Origin: Maribellus comscasis
GTDB taxonomy: Bacteria > Bacteroidota > Bacteroidia > Bacteroidales > Prolixibacteraceae
NCBI RefSeq assembly: GCF_009762775.1
Contig: NZ_CP046401.1
Coordinates: forward strand, 3,224,001-3,288,000
Direction: 5' to 3'
Length of the DNA stretch: 64,000 bases
Both the position numbers and the translations under genes were made by a program. The notes below the pieces were generated by a model. That model saw only the letters and a list, made by a program, of their open reading frames with translations, ran no database searches and was not told the DNA's origin. Positions 9,398 to 19,694 of this stretch are shown here, piece by piece (position 1 is the first letter of the stretch; the number at the start of each line of letters is the position of its first letter).

Positions 9398-9994
9398 TTA
9401 TGTTTTTTTTAAATCGTATTTAAAAGCAAATGTAACAAAAACTTCGTCATTTACTTTTATAGTGCCCAATAGTTTTCTGGGTGGTTCAATTTCAAAATCA
9501 GACAATTCTAATTCTATATCGCCTGTTAAAACCATTTCCGAATCTTCACAAAAATTAATGGCACAGGGAATTATAAAATTGCGGGTATTTCCGGCGATTG
9601 AGATTTTTGTTTTAAAGTTTGTTAGTCCGGTTGCTTCATCAAAGTCAGCTTTCTCTCGTGGCTCGATATCAATTTTAATATAAGGATACTCTGATGCTTT
9701 TACCATATTAAAAAAGTCATTAAGTATCCTGTTGTTTGGACCGTAAAATTCTTTTACGGGGATTTGTATATTTTGGTATGTTTCATCGTTTTGATATGGA
9801 GTTTGAGGTTGATTAATTTCAGGGTCGTAATTAACAAATTCAAATTGATTAACGTTTGATGAGCCTTGAATTAGAATATAATTTATACAATTTTCGTCCA
9901 CTTTCAATCCGCTTTTTTCGTTTCCGTGATTGATAAACAGGGGAACAAGCGAGAGAATTAAAACTGGAATCTGGTATTTCAAAAAGTTAAACAT
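9398..9994 (-). CDS. YceI-like exported protein
   Basis: A 198-residue protein with an N-terminal hydrophobic segment (residues 8-21, signal peptide or anchor). The rest follows the YceI beta-barrel pattern, though divergent: GSSNVNQFEF near residue 44, an IPVKEF strand, KISIAGNTRNFIIP, and the closing LSDFEIEPPRKLLGTIKVND, which resembles the closing part of the YceI protein at 11291 (MSDFKVDPPTAMMGALKTAD). The family is thought to bind isoprenoid lipids in the periplasm. It sits between the porin and the Rrf2 gene in the same operon. I am fairly sure of the fold and unsure of the ligand. Confidence 0.75.
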   Translation of the reverse strand: MFNFLKYQIPVLILSLVPLFINHGNEKSGLKVDENCINYILIQGSSNVNQFEFVNYDPEINQPQTPYQNDETYQNIQIPVKEFYGPNNRILNDFFNMVKASEYPYIKIDIEPREKADFDEATGLTNFKTKISIAGNTRNFIIPCAINFCEDSEMVLTGDIELELSDFEIEPPRKLLGTIKVNDEVFVTFAFKYDLKKT

Positions 9995-10014
9995 TCCGAA
10001 ATATAAAATTGAAA

Positions 10015-10039
10015 GGTTGTCCGGGATTTCCGGACAACC
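10015..10039 (-). terminator. Perfect hairpin after the porin gene
   Basis: Ten-base perfect stem GGTTGTCCGG/CCGGACAACC with a 5-base loop, about 21 bases after the porin stop. The following T-rich stretch on the minus strand is interrupted (TTTCAATTTTAT), so termination may be partial, letting some transcripts reach the YceI-like and Rrf2 genes. Confidence 0.65.
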
Positions 10040-10060
10040 AGTTCTACTACCTTTTAATTA

Positions 10061-11227
10061 CTAAAATGCAATACCTGCTTCCAGTACCACTCCATTGAAT
10101 TTACCACCATCAATAGATCCGTGAGCAGGTCCCTCGTAATTTTGTGTCACATAGTCAAGTTTTACCACAACATTTGGAGTCATATACCATCCGCCACCAA
10201 TATTTGTACGGTCAACAGAAGAACCGTCGTTATTGCTTACATTATTGTAGCGAGTGCCTACATAAAAGCTACCCAAACGATAAAGCGCCTGAACTGCCGT
10301 TTGAGTGAAGTGCTGGTCTGCTTCGTTTTTCTCTCCTTTCATGTTTTCATAAATTCCGAAAACTTCCAGGCCATGAAACTGAACAAATACGTTGGCCATG
10401 TAGCTGTTCATCTGGGATTGCCCGCTTCCGGGAGACCAACGCCCTGAGCGGAAGTTGTCGCCTTCTGCATCTGCTGTTTGCATTACGTTGTAGTAGCGGG
10501 CACCTGCACGATCACCGTCCCATAAATAGGAGCCACTGTGTCCGTCTCCTACATGATACCCGGACAAAGTTGCACGAATACGTAAATCTTCGTTGATATT
10601 TTTATCATAACCCAGTTTCCAGTTGAAAACAAGATCTTCGCCTAAATTACCACCACGTCCGTAATTTACGCGTCCGTTGTTGGTCCCAACCAAAGCTAAA
10701 AATCCATCTTTTCGGAACAAAATATCCAGGCCGGGATTGGTTGTATAAGCGTCCATAATCCAGCTCCCGACAAAAGGATTGTTTATTACGTTACCATTAT
10801 TGCTGCGGAAAAAATGAGCATCTCCGTAGTTGGGCATCATTACCCCGGCTCTAATGGTAAGATATTTCATAAGGTTATCGCTGGCCGGTAAAAATGGCAT
10901 GTGATCAATGGTTAAATAGCCACCTTCAACCCACGCTTCATTATGATGGCGTGACGACATGTAGTTGTTGATATACAACTGAATACCGGGAGCTAGATCT
11001 GCAGTAACGCTTAAATTTGCAGTAGGCAAATTGAAATTATTTTTTAAATCGATAAGTTCAACCGGAGCCTCATGATCCAGGGCCTGCATTTGAAGTGCAA
11101 AACCAGCGCCAACTTTTGCTTTCACCTTCTCGAATTCACTCGCCTCTAGTTTGGGTTTTTCAAATTGTTGCCCCAGGGATAGCATGCTTACTAAAGCTGC
11201 CGATAAAAGAACAATTACTTTTTTCAT
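10061..11227 (-). CDS. Outer-membrane beta-barrel porin-like protein
   Basis: A 388-residue exported protein: signal peptide 1-20 (MLSLGQ end), then alternating beta strands rich in aromatic residues, Gly and Asn, and a C-terminal strand ending in Phe (VLEAGIAF), the usual outer-membrane barrel signature. Motifs such as PNYGDAHFFRSNNGNVINNP and repeated YNVSNN/GGGWYMTPNVVVKLDYV strands resemble porins of the phosphate-selective OprP type, but I cannot assign a substrate. Lying between two YceI-type genes under one promoter, it may act with them on a lipid- or redox-linked envelope process; that is inference. Confidence 0.75.
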   Translation of the reverse strand: MKKVIVLLSAALVSMLSLGQQFEKPKLEASEFEKVKAKVGAGFALQMQALDHEAPVELIDLKNNFNLPTANLSVTADLAPGIQLYINNYMSSRHHNEAWVEGGYLTIDHMPFLPASDNLMKYLTIRAGVMMPNYGDAHFFRSNNGNVINNPFVGSWIMDAYTTNPGLDILFRKDGFLALVGTNNGRVNYGRGGNLGEDLVFNWKLGYDKNINEDLRIRATLSGYHVGDGHSGSYLWDGDRAGARYYNVMQTADAEGDNFRSGRWSPGSGQSQMNSYMANVFVQFHGLEVFGIYENMKGEKNEADQHFTQTAVQALYRLGSFYVGTRYNNVSNNDGSSVDRTNIGGGWYMTPNVVVKLDYVTQNYEGPAHGSIDGGKFNGVVLEAGIAF

Positions 11228-11290
11228 AACTAAAAATTAAATTTATATTCATCAAATTCAGCTGATTGGGTCAGCTTTTCAAATTGTTTG

Positions 11291-11878
11291 TTATTTATTT
11301 TCAAGTACAATTTCGTAGGTAATTTTAATTTCGTCTGCGGTTTTTAAAGCGCCCATCATAGCTGTTGGTGGATCAACTTTAAAATCACTCATTTTTAAAG
11401 GAACCTCTCCTTTAATCTTTATCCGATTTTGAGCTACCTTGTCATAAGCGAATTTGATCCCAACTTCTTTGTCTGTTCCATTGATGGTTAACAGGCCTTT
11501 TAACTCTGAAGAACTTTTGTCGGGGTTTGCAGCTACTGATTTATTAAGTCGGAAATTTATTTCAGGAGATTTATCACTGTTTAGTGCCTTTTGTGTTTTA
11601 TTGTTCATTATTTTGTTGTTGCTTTTGAGGCTCTCAACCGGACATGTAAAATCCACATTCCTAATTTCTGTAATCGAATTTTCGTTAAGGGCGATTGTTG
11701 CGTTGCAACTAAATTCTTCGGCTTCCATTTCCCAATCGTGAACAGAGGATGTTCCGGAGACTATCAGTTTACTCTCAGAAGGAATGACTTTAAATTGTTG
11801 TTGGCCAAAACTTAAAGTGTTTGTAAATGAAGCGATTAATACGCTTAGCATTAGATATTTAAGGCTCGACTTTTTCAT
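11291..11878 (-). CDS. YceI family periplasmic protein
   Basis: A 195-residue exported protein with signal peptide 1-26 (LSFGQ). It carries the YceI pattern: KVIPSESKLIVSGTSSVHDW near the N-terminus of the mature protein, the FTCPVESLKSNN segment, LLTINGTDKEVGIKF, and the closing MSDFKVDPPTAMMGALKTAD. YceI proteins form a lipocalin-like barrel that binds polyprenyl lipids. It is the first gene of the minus-strand operon that ends with the Rrf2 regulator and is preceded by a near-consensus Bacteroidota promoter (11920-11948). Confidence 0.88.
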   Translation of the reverse strand: MKKSSLKYLMLSVLIASFTNTLSFGQQQFKVIPSESKLIVSGTSSVHDWEMEAEEFSCNATIALNENSITEIRNVDFTCPVESLKSNNKIMNNKTQKALNSDKSPEINFRLNKSVAANPDKSSSELKGLLTINGTDKEVGIKFAYDKVAQNRIKIKGEVPLKMSDFKVDPPTAMMGALKTADEIKITYEIVLENK

Positions 11879-11900
11879 AATTAATTTTTTAATCTATTAA

Positions 11901-11919
11901 TCCTATAATTTTAATAGGA
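11901..11919 (-). promoter_or_regulatory. Palindrome overlapping the YceI transcription start (candidate Rrf2 operator)
   Basis: TCCTAT-N7-ATAGGA is a perfect inverted repeat, nested in a wider CTATTAA (11894-11900)/TTAATAG (11911-11917) repeat. It directly follows the -7 box in the direction of YceI transcription, so a bound protein would block the start site. The only DNA-binding protein of the operon is the Rrf2 regulator; the link is inferred. Confidence 0.5.
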
Positions 11920-11948
11920 CAAATATAATGTTGTATTTTTTATGCAAA
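11920..11948 (-). promoter_or_regulatory. Bacteroidota-type promoter of the YceI-porin-Rrf2 operon
   Basis: On the minus strand TTTG (11948-11945), 17 bases, then TATATTTG (11927-11920), a perfect TAnnTTTG -7 box. It lies about 42 bases upstream of the YceI start codon. Consensus is from Bacteroides/Flavobacterium sigma-ABfr promoters. Confidence 0.6.
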
Positions 11949-12102
11949 TGATGATGAATGTCAATTTTGGGCCGAAAAATGTTCTAAAACATCCCTATTT
12001 AACCTTGAGTTTACATTCGAGTGTTATCCGGATGTTTTGACAAGTTAAAATCCCGGAAACATTGGAACTGAATTTTTCGTTGAAAAATGAAAAGAGTAAA
12101 TT

Positions 12103-12828
12103 ATGAGGAGGTATTGGAGGACTAAGGTTTTAAAGGTTTTGATTTTGAGTTTCTTGATACTATTCTTTTCCGCCGGTTTAAACGCACAGAAATTTGAAAA
12201 TCGGCGGATGAATATGGTAGCTGTACAAATTGAAGCCAGGGGGATTACAAATGAGAAAATTTTGAAAGCCTTCAGAACTGTTGAAAGACATAAATTTGTT
12301 GATCCGGAATTTTTAGCTCTTGCCTACAATGACTCTCCGCTTCCGATTGATGAAGGGCAAACCATTTCGCAACCATATGTAGTCGCATTTATGACCGAAT
12401 CTCTTGACTTGGAGGTAAATGAGAAAGTCCTGGAAATTGGAACAGGTTCCGGCTACCAGGCAGCAATTTTGGCCGAGTTGTGTGATTCTGTTTTTACAAT
12501 AGAAATTTTTGAGTCGCTGGCCAGGAAAGCGAAAAATCTGTTTGACGACCTGGGATATAAAAATATTATTCCCAAAACAGGCGATGGGTACAAAGGCTGG
12601 CCTGAATATGCTCCTTTCGATGCAATAATTGTCACCTGCTCTCCGACACATATTCCTGAACCATTGAAAGAACAACTTGCCGAAGGCGGACGAATGATAA
12701 TTCCTGTTGGCAAGTCGTATACCCAACAGTTGGTGTTGTTGGAAAAGAAGAAAGGAAAAATCAAAGAAAAGAAAATATTACCTGTTCGTTTTGTGCCTAT
12801 GTTAGATGAAGACGGTAAAAAATATTGA
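12103..12828 (+). CDS. Exported protein-L-isoaspartate O-methyltransferase-like protein
   Basis: A PCMT-family methyltransferase that in its best-known form repairs isoaspartyl residues using S-adenosylmethionine. The 241-residue product has the family block QTISQPYVVAFM (86-97), SAM motif I EIGTGSGYQA (111-120), the acidic post-motif TIEIFE, and the Pro-rich IPEPLKEQL region before GGRMIIPVG. Unusually, it begins with a hydrophobic N-terminal segment (residues 9-29, ending LNAQ) that looks like a signal peptide, placing it outside the cytoplasm, where SAM is not expected. No internal ATG removes this segment without cutting into the domain except Met36 or Met38. It lies 71 bases before the PQQ lipoprotein gene. 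Confidence 0.85.
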   Translation: MRRYWRTKVLKVLILSFLILFFSAGLNAQKFENRRMNMVAVQIEARGITNEKILKAFRTVERHKFVDPEFLALAYNDSPLPIDEGQTISQPYVVAFMTESLDLEVNEKVLEIGTGSGYQAAILAELCDSVFTIEIFESLARKAKNLFDDLGYKNIIPKTGDGYKGWPEYAPFDAIIVTCSPTHIPEPLKEQLAEGGRMIIPVGKSYTQQLVLLEKKKGKIKEKKILPVRFVPMLDEDGKKY

Positions 12829-12899
12829 TTTTAGTGTCTTCTCATAATAAAATTTGACAGATTATTTGTTATTTTGAATTTAACCAAAAATCATTCAGA

Positions 12900-14249
12900 A
12901 TGAGAACTAAACTGTTGCTGATATTCCTGCTTACTCCGTTTATTTTTAGTTGTGCTCAAAAAGCAGATCCGGCGAGACAATGGTTTATGTACCGTGGAAA
13001 TTACGCCAGCGGCGTTTTGGACAATGCAAATTTGCCTGAAAAATGGGATACAGAAACTGGTGAAAATATTGCCTGGAAAACATTTATTCCCGGACTTGGC
13101 AACTCATGCCCGGTGGTTTGGGGCGATAATATTTTTATAACTACAGCGGTCAGTCAGGCCGACTCGGGAAAGATTGTTACCGGAATTTACGGTTCGATCG
13201 TTCCGGTGCAGGATTCCTCCGTTCACGACTGGATTACCTATTGTTTTGATAAAAATTCGGGCGAGATAAAATGGCAAAAAACCGCATATTCAGGAATACC
13301 TAAACAAAAACGCCATCCGATGTCGACACATGCAAACTGCACTTCGGCAACCAATGGCGAATATGTGGTTTCATTTTTTGGTTCAGAGGGATTGTATTGT
13401 TACGACGTGAATGGTAACTTGCAATGGAAGAAGGACTTTGGTGTTCTTCAGTCGGTTTTCTTTTTGGTTCCGGGTGCTGAATGGGAATTTGCCAGCTCGC
13501 CGTTGATTCACGACAATGTGGTTATTATTCAATGTGATGTTTTTGAAAATTCATTTTTGGCGGCTTACGACATAAAAACCGGCGGTGAAATTTGGAAAGT
13601 GAAACGCGATGAATACCCGGGATGGTGTACCCCAAATGTTTATTATGAAGGAGAAAAAGCCCGAATTGCGGTTAACGGATATAAACACCGGGGAGGATAC
13701 GATTTTGAAACCGGTGAAGAATTGTGGAAGCAGTCGGGAGGTGGTGATATTCCAATTCCGACACCAATTGTTGGTGAGAACCTGGTTTACTTTAACAGCG
13801 CGCATGGAAAGATTTCTCCGATTCTGGCCATTCAGAATAATGCGCGCGGTGATATTACTCTGGATGAAAATGAAACTTCAAACGAGTTTGTAAAATGGGG
13901 AAAATTGCGAGGAGGTTCGTATATGAGTACGATGTTATTATACAACGGATATTTGTATAATGCAGCCTGGAATGGTAAACTTACCTGTTACAATGCTGTT
14001 ACGGGGGAAGAAATGTATTCTGAGAAGGTGGGTGGCGGAAATAGTTATACATCGTGCCCTGTTGCTGCCGATGGAATAATTTACATAACCGACAACGACG
14101 GAGTAGTATATTCTGTAAAAACCGGGCCTGAGTTTGAGATCCTCAGGGAAAATCAGTTGCACGAAACCGTAATGGCCACACCAGCCATTTCCGATAACTA
14201 TTTGTTTTTCAGAACGGGGAATCATTTGGTGGCAGTTTCAGGGAAATAG
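12900..14249 (+). CDS. PQQ-like beta-propeller lipoprotein
   Basis: A 449-residue lipoprotein (signal with lipobox FIFSC, Cys18). The mature part is built of repeated blades with the Trp-docking pattern of PQQ/BamB-like propellers, for example [45 protein letters not shown] and [12 protein letters not shown], followed by [14 protein letters not shown]. BamB-type propellers serve as scaffolds; alcohol-dehydrogenase PQQ-binding residues are not evident, so I would not call it an enzyme. It follows the exported PCMT-like gene and may be co-transcribed with it. Function unknown. Confidence 0.82.
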   Translation: MRTKLLLIFLLTPFIFSCAQKADPARQWFMYRGNYASGVLDNANLPEKWDTETGENIAWKTFIPGLGNSCPVVWGDNIFITTAVSQADSGKIVTGIYGSIVPVQDSSVHDWITYCFDKNSGEIKWQKTAYSGIPKQKRHPMSTHANCTSATNGEYVVSFFGSEGLYCYDVNGNLQWKKDFGVLQSVFFLVPGAEWEFASSPLIHDNVVIIQCDVFENSFLAAYDIKTGGEIWKVKRDEYPGWCTPNVYYEGEKARIAVNGYKHRGGYDFETGEELWKQSGGGDIPIPTPIVGENLVYFNSAHGKISPILAIQNNARGDITLDENETSNEFVKWGKLRGGSYMSTMLLYNGYLYNAAWNGKLTCYNAVTGEEMYSEKVGGGNSYTSCPVAADGIIYITDNDGVVYSVKTGPEFEILRENQLHETVMATPAISDNYLFFRTGNHLVAVSGK

Positions 14250-14362
14250 TATTTCAGAAAAATTTGAGGTTAATTTAAGTTTCCGTGATTGCAGGGAATC
14301 TCTTTTTATTAATCCGAATAATTGTCTTATTTTCGCCAAATTGTTTATTTACATGAGATCGT

Positions 14363-16762
14363 ATGTGGCTTAGGGTTTCCAGCATTATCCTTCGGAATAA
14401 AATTTTATTGCTTGTCGTTTTGGTTGTAATAACCGGCTTTTTGGGTTATCATGCACAAAAGGTTGAAATGTCGTACGAATATTCGTCGTTACTTCCCAAA
14501 AAGGATCAGGCATACAAGGACTATCAAAATTTTGTTGAAGTTTTTGGCGAAGAAGGAAATCTGATTGTTATCGGAACACAAGATTCCAATTTTTTTCATC
14601 TTGCCCATTTTCATCGCTGGCAAAGGTTGTGTGCCGAGCTTTCAGCAATTGATGGCGTGGAAAACCTGATTTCGGTTGCAAATTCCTACAATCTTGTAAA
14701 GGATACTGAAAAGAAACAGTTTGAGGTTGTTAAGGTATTTCCCGATACACTGCAATCGCAAAAAGAACTGGATGAATATGCCACAGTTTTGCGGAGTTTA
14801 CCTTTTTACGACCGGCTTCTTTACAATAAGGAAACGGATGCTTATCTGCTTGCGATTACAGTAAACAAAGAAAAAATGAAGTCAAAGGAACGGGAAAAAC
14901 TCATTCGTTCCATTCAAAAAGTCAGTCGTCAGTTTGAAAAAGACGAAGACATAAAATTACACTATTCCGGTTTGCCATACATTCGTGTGGTTAATTCCAT
15001 TCAAATTAAAAAGGAGCTGTATTTTTTTAGCGTTCTTGCGCTGGCTATTTGTATTATCGTTTTATTTATATTTTTCCGCTCTTTCAAAGCTGTATTTTTT
15101 CCGGTACTTATTGTTTTAATTGGTGTGGTTTGGTCGATGGGAATGTTGGCGCTGTTTGGTTTTAAAATAACCTTACTTACCGGAATGATTCCTCCGCTGC
15201 TGATTGTAATTGGTATTCCCAACAGTATTTACATGTTGAATAAGTTTCACCATGAGTTTGTAAGCCACGGAAACAAAGTAAAGGCGCTTCAACGGGTAAT
15301 CATAAAAATTGGGAATGCAACGTTTTTAACGAACCTGACAACAGCTTCCGGTTTTGCCACTTTTATTATCGTAAAAAGTAATTTGTTGAAGGAGTTCGGA
15401 ATTATTGCCTCTTTAAATATCATGGGGCTTTTTGTTCTTTCTCTGTTATTGATTCCAATTATTTTCAGTTTTATTGAGCCGCCTTCGTCAAAGCATGTCA
15501 AGCATCTGGATAATAAGTTTATATCAAAGATAATCTCGCAGCTGATAAACATTACTCAAAATCGTCGGAAAACTGTGTACGTAGCCACAACAATAATTCT
15601 TGCCGGAGGATTTTATGGCATTTCTCTGATGAAAACTTCAGGTTACATGGTTGACGATATTCCCAAAGATGATCCGATATATATTGACTTGAAATTTTTT
15701 GAAAGTAATTTCGACGGGCTGATGCCGCTGGAAATTATGATAGATACAAAAAAAGCCAAAGGAGTGATGCAGATGACAACTTTCAGAAAGATCGATCAGT
15801 TGGAGACACGACTCGCTGAATATCCCGAGCTTTCCTCTTCACTTTCATTGCTGAATTTGCTGAAATTTGCAAAACAGGGTTTTTATAATGGTCGCGAAAA
15901 CTATTACAGTTTGCCCAATAACCGAGAGAAAAATTTTATTCTTCAATACGCTCAAACCGGTGAGGAAAATGCAAACCTTCTGCACTCGTTTATGGACAGT
16001 ACACAGCAGATTACGCGAGTAAGTATTCGCATGAAAGATGTTGGAACCAAACGGATGGAAGAATTGTATGCTGATTTTAAATCGGATATTGATTCAATAT
16101 TTACGTCTGATAATTACGATGTTATTGTAACCGGTTCAAGTGTGACTTCCTTCAAAGGGACACAGTATCTTTTGAAAAACTTATTTCAGAGTCTGGCGCT
16201 GGCAATTTTTCTGATTTCGGGTTTTATGGCCATTATGTTTTCTTCCTGGAGAATGGTAATTATGTCGCTTATTCCAAATGTAATTCCGCTGGTTTTTACC
16301 GCGGCAATAATGGGTTATGCCGATATTCCCATAAAAGCCTCCACAATATTGGTATTTAGTATTGCTTTTGGTATTTCGGTAGACAACACTATCCATTTTT
16401 TGGCCAAATACAGGCAGGAGTTAAATGTAACCGGCTGGGATATCGGAAAGTCTGTTATTCTGGCTTTAAAAGAAACGGGAGTGAGCATGCTTTATACTTC
16501 GGTTGTGTTGTTTTTTGGGTTTGGAATTTTTTCGCTTTCCAGTTTTGGAGGGACTGTTGCATTGGGGGTTCTGGTTTCCATTGCTTTGCTGGTAGCGGTT
16601 ACATCCAATTTGATTTTACTGCCTTCGCTCCTGGCGAGTTTGGAAAGAATAACTACAACCAAATCGTTTAAAGAACCGTTATTACATATTTACGACGAGG
16701 AAGAAGATATTGAACTGGAGGACTTGGAGATATCGTACAAAGAAGAAGAAAATAAGAAGTAG
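14363..16762 (+). CDS. RND/MMPL superfamily exporter
   Basis: A 799-residue inner-membrane protein of the COG1033/MMPL type, which exports lipids or other hydrophobic compounds. The layout is one TM helix (about 10-28), a periplasmic domain to ~210, a five-helix block (~212-365), a TM helix after the Arg-rich turn (~395-415), a second periplasmic domain, and a last five-helix block (~615-770). The second half has the usual SVDNTIHFL signature with Asp674. The matching helix in the first half reads IGIPNSIYML, with Pro286-Asn287 where an Asp is expected. A charged cytoplasmic tail ends the protein. It lies 5 bases before the polyprenyl synthase gene, so they are co-transcribed, hinting at isoprenoid or lipid traffic. 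Confidence 0.86.
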   Translation: MWLRVSSIILRNKILLLVVLVVITGFLGYHAQKVEMSYEYSSLLPKKDQAYKDYQNFVEVFGEEGNLIVIGTQDSNFFHLAHFHRWQRLCAELSAIDGVENLISVANSYNLVKDTEKKQFEVVKVFPDTLQSQKELDEYATVLRSLPFYDRLLYNKETDAYLLAITVNKEKMKSKEREKLIRSIQKVSRQFEKDEDIKLHYSGLPYIRVVNSIQIKKELYFFSVLALAICIIVLFIFFRSFKAVFFPVLIVLIGVVWSMGMLALFGFKITLLTGMIPPLLIVIGIPNSIYMLNKFHHEFVSHGNKVKALQRVIIKIGNATFLTNLTTASGFATFIIVKSNLLKEFGIIASLNIMGLFVLSLLLIPIIFSFIEPPSSKHVKHLDNKFISKIISQLINITQNRRKTVYVATTIILAGGFYGISLMKTSGYMVDDIPKDDPIYIDLKFFESNFDGLMPLEIMIDTKKAKGVMQMTTFRKIDQLETRLAEYPELSSSLSLLNLLKFAKQGFYNGRENYYSLPNNREKNFILQYAQTGEENANLLHSFMDSTQQITRVSIRMKDVGTKRMEELYADFKSDIDSIFTSDNYDVIVTGSSVTSFKGTQYLLKNLFQSLALAIFLISGFMAIMFSSWRMVIMSLIPNVIPLVFTAAIMGYADIPIKASTILVFSIAFGISVDNTIHFLAKYRQELNVTGWDIGKSVILALKETGVSMLYTSVVLFFGFGIFSLSSFGGTVALGVLVSIALLVAVTSNLILLPSLLASLERITTTKSFKEPLLHIYDEEEDIELEDLEISYKEEENKK

Positions 16763-16767
16763 CAGGT

Positions 16768-17751
16768 ATGTTTACATTTGAAGAGTTACTTGAGAAAATA
16801 AATACCGAAATTCAGAAACGCACGCAGGAACTCAGGAAGAAAGAACCGTTGAGACTTTACGAACCTGTTGATTACACGCTCGAAATGGGTGGTAAGCGTC
16901 TGCGGCCGGTTTTGGTTTTGCTCAGTTACAATTTATTTTCTGAAGATGTTTCAAAGGCAATCCCGGCTGCTCTCGGAATCGAGGTCTTTCATAATTTTAC
17001 GCTTTTGCACGACGATATTATGGACAAAGCCGATGTGCGGAGAAACAGGCCGACAGTTCATAAAAAATTCAGCGAGAACGGCGCCATTTTATCGGGCGAT
17101 GCCATGGCTTTTTTAGCCTACGAATACTTGCTCGAAATTGAATCGGCAAGAATTACTGATGTTGCCCGTTTGTTCTCCAAAACGGCACTTGAAGTTTGCG
17201 AAGGACAGCAGCTTGATATGGATTTTGAAACTCGTCTGGATGTTACTGAAGAAGAATATCTGGAAATGATACGGTTAAAAACGGCAGTTTTACTGGCTTG
17301 TAGTTTAAAAACAGGTGCGTTGCTGGCTGATGCTCCGGAGGAAATGGCCAAAAAACTATATGACTTTGGGATCAATTTGGGCCTGGCTTTTCAACTGCAG
17401 GACGATATGCTGGATACGTTTGGAAACCAGGAGACTTTTGGAAAAAAAATAGGGGGCGATATCCTGGCCAATAAAAAGACCTTCCTGCTGATAAAAGCGA
17501 TTGAAATGGCAAATTCGGAACAATCAGAGAGACTGCACTATTGGATAAATAAAGAGGATTTTATTCCTGAACAAAAAGTAAAGGAAGTTATAGCCATTTA
17601 TAATCAGATTGGTGTTCAGCAACAGATCCGGAAAAAAATAGATTCATTTTATCTGCATTCACTGGAAATTCTGGATGAGCTTAAAGTATCTGAGGATCTT
17701 AAAAATCCGCTTAAAAGCCTGAGTAATAAAATGCTTCAACGTGTTTTTTAA
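16768..17751 (+). CDS. Polyprenyl diphosphate synthase
   Basis: Trans-isoprenyl diphosphate synthase that chains isopentenyl diphosphate units, supplying quinone side chains or lipid carriers. The 327-residue product has both Asp-rich Mg-binding motifs: DDIMD (Asp82, Asp83, Asp86) and DDMLD (Asp212, Asp213, Asp216), and the GGKRLRP substrate-binding motif near residue 40. Residues just before the first motif (FHNFTLLH) include bulky aromatics that could set chain length; octaprenyl-type product is the usual case for this family in Bacteroidota but I cannot prove it. It directly follows the MMPL exporter and precedes the atpD promoter. Confidence 0.92.
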   Translation: MFTFEELLEKINTEIQKRTQELRKKEPLRLYEPVDYTLEMGGKRLRPVLVLLSYNLFSEDVSKAIPAALGIEVFHNFTLLHDDIMDKADVRRNRPTVHKKFSENGAILSGDAMAFLAYEYLLEIESARITDVARLFSKTALEVCEGQQLDMDFETRLDVTEEEYLEMIRLKTAVLLACSLKTGALLADAPEEMAKKLYDFGINLGLAFQLQDDMLDTFGNQETFGKKIGGDILANKKTFLLIKAIEMANSEQSERLHYWINKEDFIPEQKVKEVIAIYNQIGVQQQIRKKIDSFYLHSLEILDELKVSEDLKNPLKSLSNKMLQRVF

Positions 17752-17787
17752 CAACGTTAAATTTGCTCCAAAAAAAAGGGCTTTTCG

Positions 17788-17817
17788 TTGTAAAAAAGCA
17801 AAACAATACTAAATTTG
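17788..17817 (+). promoter_or_regulatory. Bacteroidota-type promoter for atpDC
   Basis: TTG (17788-17790), 19 bases, TAAATTTG (17810-17817), a perfect TAnnTTTG -7 box. It lies 53 bases before the atpD start codon, in the gap after the polyprenyl synthase gene, so atpDC can be transcribed independently. Confidence 0.6.
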
Positions 17818-17870
17818 TTGGGCAGTGAAAAAACTGATAGTTAAAAAACCGATATAAAATCTAAACATAA

Positions 17871-19376
<1,506 letters not shown>

Positions 19377-19393
19377 TCCTGAATTTGATAAAC

Positions 19394-19636
19394 ATGTTTA
19401 TTGAAATTATTACACCCGACAAAAAGGTTTTTGAAGGCGAGGTAAAACTCGTTCAACTTCCAGGAAGTAAAGGAGGTTTTGAGATATTGAAAAATCACGC
19501 ACCCATCATTTCTACTTTGAAAAAGGGAACCATAAAAGTGGTTGAGGAAAATGGGAAAGAACAGCTCTTTGAAGTCGATGGTGGAGTAGTAGAAAACAAG
19601 GCAAATAAAATCATTGTGTTGGTGGAATCGGTCTAA
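19394..19636 (+). CDS. atpC: F1F0 ATP synthase subunit epsilon (short form)
   Basis: Central-stalk subunit that sits at the base of F1. The start is the ATG at 19394 (MFIEIITPDKKVF); a TTG at 19385 adds only three residues. At 80 residues it holds only the N-terminal beta-sandwich domain, with the signature LPGSKGGFEILKNHAPIIS, and has no C-terminal helical hairpin. The hairpin is the part that inhibits ATP hydrolysis in many bacteria, so this enzyme must be regulated otherwise. Short epsilon subunits are common in Bacteroidota. A strong terminator lies right behind it. Confidence 0.93.
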   Translation: MFIEIITPDKKVFEGEVKLVQLPGSKGGFEILKNHAPIISTLKKGTIKVVEENGKEQLFEVDGGVVENKANKIIVLVESV

Positions 19637-19658
19637 AAGAAAGAAAAATTACTATATT

Positions 19659-19694
19659 ACCCTGAAGAATCTAATCTTCGGGGTTTTTTATTTT
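19659..19694 (+). terminator. Strong terminator after atpC
   Basis: Stem ACCCTGAAGA (19659-19668) with TCTTCGGGGT (19675-19684, one T-G pair), 6-base loop, then a run of six T. It ends directly against the start codon of the heptosyltransferase gene at 19695, with no room for a separate promoter or leader. Confidence 0.85.
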
